Assembly (NCBI RefSeq): GCF_000377665.1
Contig: NZ_KB898648.1
Location: 339,774-403,773 of the forward strand
Direction: 5' to 3'
DNA from: Vreelandella zhanjiangensis DSM 21076
GTDB lineage: Bacteria; Pseudomonadota; Gammaproteobacteria; Pseudomonadales; Halomonadaceae
DNA length: 64,000 bases
Shown here: piece by piece, positions 62,020-64,000 of the stretch
Numbering within the stretch: the stretch's first letter is position 1
Layout of the letters: each line of letters starts with the position of its first letter
Made by a program: the position numbers and the translations under genes
The notes under the pieces: generated by a model
The model's input: the letters and a program-made list of their open reading frames with translations, nothing else
Told to the model about the DNA's origin: nothing
The model's database searches: none

Positions 62020-63417
62020 ATGCAAGAAACCACTCAAGCACTGGGGGCTTCTACCCTTGCCCTGATGCTGATAGCAGCTTCCGCCATCATTATTTTGCTG
62101 GTATTGATCATCAGGATACGTCTTCATCCATTTTTCGCGCTGGTGATCGTGAGTATTGGTACTGCACTGGCAACCGGCATTACAGGGGAAGATTTAGTTC
62201 CAACGCTCTTAGGTGGTTTTGGTAACACCTTAGGCAACGTTGCACTATTGATTGGTTTTGGCGCGGTACTGGGACGTATCGTCGCCGTTTCAGGAGGCGC
62301 CCAAGTATTATCCGATACCTTGATTCGCTTATTCGGCCATAGCCGAGCTCCCTTGGGCTTATCAATTGCGTGCTTGCTATTTGGCTTCCCCATTTTTCTT
62401 GATGCGGCATTCGTCGTCATGCTGCCGGTCATTTATTCCGTGGCAAGAGAGCTTAAAGCATCGCTATTGCTTTACGGCTTACCAGCGGCAGGTGCCTTTT
62501 TGGTCATGCATGCGCTGGTGCCGCCACATCCAGGGCCGGTAGCCGCGGCAGTTTTCCTGCAGGTTGATATTGGGAAAGTGCTGTTTATTGCGCTGCTGGT
62601 CGGTTTACCTACTTGGTATTTGATGGGCTACCGTCTATCGCTTGTGCTCGCTAACCGCATGCCGTTTCAACCCGTCCCCAGCCTGATGGGCGAAAGTAAT
62701 GAAGAGATGCCCGTCGATAAACGCCCGGCATTTCGTACTGTACTTTTAGTGTTGTTACTGCCGCTCGTACTTATTTTCCTCAATACCGGTCTTACAACGC
62801 TGTCTGAAGGTGGCGTCGTTGATGCTGAAAACCCGATCTTGCAAGGCTTGATATTGATCGGTGAAACACCGATTGCCATGTTGATCAGCACATGTGTCGC
62901 TATGTGGTTGCTGGTCATTCGCTCGTCAGCGCGCAAGGCCATTGGCTCTATTAATGAAACCGTTGAAAAAGCGCTTTCGCCTGTTTGCAGCATTATTTTA
63001 ATTACCGGTGCTGGGGGAATGTTTGGTGGCGTACTAACCGCGAGCGGTATCGGTGATGCGTTAGCGGCGAGCCTTCAAAACTATGGCTTGCCTATTATCC
63101 TGGCAGGTTACGTCATCGCTTCGGTCATTCGTATTGCGCAAGGTTCTGCGACCGTCGCGGGAACTACTGCTGCGGGCATCATGGCCCCAGTCGTGTTGGC
63201 TGACCCCTCTCTTTCAGGATTAGCGACAGCCTGTATTGCGGTGGCAATCGTTGCCGGCGCCATCGGCTACTCCCATGTCAACGACTCAGGATTCTGGTTA
63301 GTGGGGCGCTTTCTAGGCGTCGATACTAAAACCATGCTTAAAACCTGGACGGTGATTTCGATTGGCATATCACTAATGGCCTTCGGCTTATCCTGGCTGG
63401 TATTCACTCTGGTTTAA
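62020..63417 (+). CDS. GntP-family gluconate/sugar-acid:H+ symporter
   Basis: A 465-aa membrane protein with about twelve to fourteen segments. GGFGNTLGNVALLIGFGAVLG, FGFPIFLDAAFVVMLPV, HALVPPHPGPVAAA and the C-terminal RIAQGSATVAG and GYSHVNDSGFWLV are the GntP hallmarks. It could carry gluconate, glycerate or another aldonate. The IlvD/Edd-type dehydratase 83 bp downstream suggests the imported acid is dehydrated by it. Confidence 0.94.
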   Translation: MQETTQALGASTLALMLIAASAIIILLVLIIRIRLHPFFALVIVSIGTALATGITGEDLVPTLLGGFGNTLGNVALLIGFGAVLGRIVAVSGGAQVLSDTLIRLFGHSRAPLGLSIACLLFGFPIFLDAAFVVMLPVIYSVARELKASLLLYGLPAAGAFLVMHALVPPHPGPVAAAVFLQVDIGKVLFIALLVGLPTWYLMGYRLSLVLANRMPFQPVPSLMGESNEEMPVDKRPAFRTVLLVLLLPLVLIFLNTGLTTLSEGGVVDAENPILQGLILIGETPIAMLISTCVAMWLLVIRSSARKAIGSINETVEKALSPVCSIILITGAGGMFGGVLTASGIGDALAASLQNYGLPIILAGYVIASVIRIAQGSATVAGTTAAGIMAPVVLADPSLSGLATACIAVAIVAGAIGYSHVNDSGFWLVGRFLGVDTKTMLKTWTVISIGISLMAFGLSWLVFTLV

Positions 63418-63500
63418 CTAATCATCTGATTCAGGTCGTGTGTTTTTACGGTAACTACAAAAAGACTTAGTGACTGGCAACGAGTGGTAAAGGAGAGATA

Positions 63501-64000
63501 ATGAGCGACGCATCCAAAGAAAATAAACCTTATTTACGTTCAGCCGAGTGGTTTGGCACCGCCGATAAAAACGGCTTTATGTACCGCAGTTGGATGAAAA
63601 ACCAAGGCATCCCCGACCATGAGTTTCAGGGCAAGCCGATCATCGGCATCTGCAATACCTGGTCGGAGCTAACCCCCTGCAACGCCCACTTTCGCAAGCT
63701 GGCGGAGCATGTGAAGCAAGGGGTATTAGAGGCGGGCGGCTACCCGGTCGAATTTCCGGTGTTCTCCAACGGCGAATCGAACCTGCGCCCCACCGCCATG
63801 TTTACCCGCAATCTGGCGAGCATGGATGTGGAAGAGGCGATTCGCGGTAACCCGATTGATGCAGTGGTACTGCTGGTCGGCTGTGACAAAACGACTCCCG
63901 CACTATTAATGGGCGCGGCGAGCTGCGATATCCCCACGATTGTGGTTACCGGCGGGCCGATGCTCAACGGCAAGCACAAGGGTAAAGATATTGGCTCGGG
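63501..64000 (+). CDS. L-arabinonate dehydratase-type IlvD/Edd enzyme, N-terminal part
   Basis: Start of an iron-sulfur dehydratase that runs off the window; 166 residues visible of an expected ~580. Cluster cysteines C60 (ELTPCN) and C128 (LVGCDKTT) are seen; the third lies beyond the end. RSAEWFG, YRSWMKNQGIP and VFSNGESNLRPTAM resemble the L-arabinonate/D-fuconate dehydratase branch, distinct from the XylD-like gene at 44588. AGGAGAG lies six bases upstream of the ATG. Confidence 0.92.
   Translation, partial: MSDASKENKPYLRSAEWFGTADKNGFMYRSWMKNQGIPDHEFQGKPIIGICNTWSELTPCNAHFRKLAEHVKQGVLEAGGYPVEFPVFSNGESNLRPTAMFTRNLASMDVEEAIRGNPIDAVVLLVGCDKTTPALLMGAASCDIPTIVVTGGPMLNGKHKGKDIGS

Overview
The window looks like a chromosomal segment of a moderately GC-rich gammaproteobacterium. 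The full methionine-salvage set, three TRAP transporters, a tripartite tricarboxylate transporter (TTT) and many sugar-acid enzymes suggest a halophilic, Halomonas-like organism (Halomonadaceae). This is inferred from gene content and protein style only, because no database search was possible. I saw no rRNA, tRNA, CRISPR array, insertion sequence, phage or plasmid backbone.

Region 1 (1-6.1 kb): the tail of a GGDEF protein, then mtnK, then a cluster that looks like a zinc-limitation response. It holds a DksA paralogue with half its zinc-finger cysteines replaced, a COG0523 GTPase, and what appears to be a broken folE2 start. Next come a GlxA/AraC-type regulator and, divergently, a glutathione-dependent formaldehyde dehydrogenase homologue that has lost two of its four structural-zinc cysteines. 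The dksA-like and dehydrogenase genes share a palindrome with the 11-bp core GTTATAACGTA in their promoters, which may be a Zur operator.

Region 2 (6.2-16.3 kb): an RbsABC-like sugar ABC transporter lies next to mtnBCD and the divergent mtnA. This completes methionine salvage with mtnK, and the transporter may import methylthioribose. A PhnCDE-like anion transporter with a fused double permease follows.

Region 3 (16.3-29.4 kb): recQ, a Ugp/maltose-like ABC operon, and a module of HMG-CoA lyase, CaiB-type CoA-transferase, LysR regulator and TRAP transporter that fits uptake and breakdown of a branched dicarboxylate.

Region 4 (29.3-49.2 kb): two sugar-acid islands. The first has an FAD oxidase, an L-fuconate dehydratase-like enzyme, an FAH-family enzyme, a second TRAP system, an Ldh-family reductase and a GntR regulator. 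The second is a nearly complete non-phosphorylating (Weimberg-type) pentose pathway: a Gfo/Idh pentose dehydrogenase, a xylonate dehydratase-like enzyme, a 2-keto-3-deoxypentonate dehydratase (COG3802), a ketoglutarate-semialdehyde dehydrogenase, a third TRAP system, an EamA permease and a GntR regulator.

Region 5 (49.2-64 kb): an aldarate island around a 407-bp AT-rich divergent promoter. One arm has a GarD-family dehydratase, an unusual GntR regulator with two predicted winged helices, a GarR-like reductase, an Ldh-family oxidoreductase and a beta-hydroxyacid dehydrogenase. The other has an iron alcohol dehydrogenase, an HpcH/HpaI aldolase and a TTT with two near-identical binding proteins. 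A GntP permease and the start of a second IlvD/Edd dehydratase close the window.

Two noncoding themes recur. Strong hairpins lie directly after four of the binding-protein genes that precede membrane genes (all three TRAP systems and the Ugp-like operon), and a fifth follows tctC1. Short 13-14 bp tandem repeats sit in three promoter regions.
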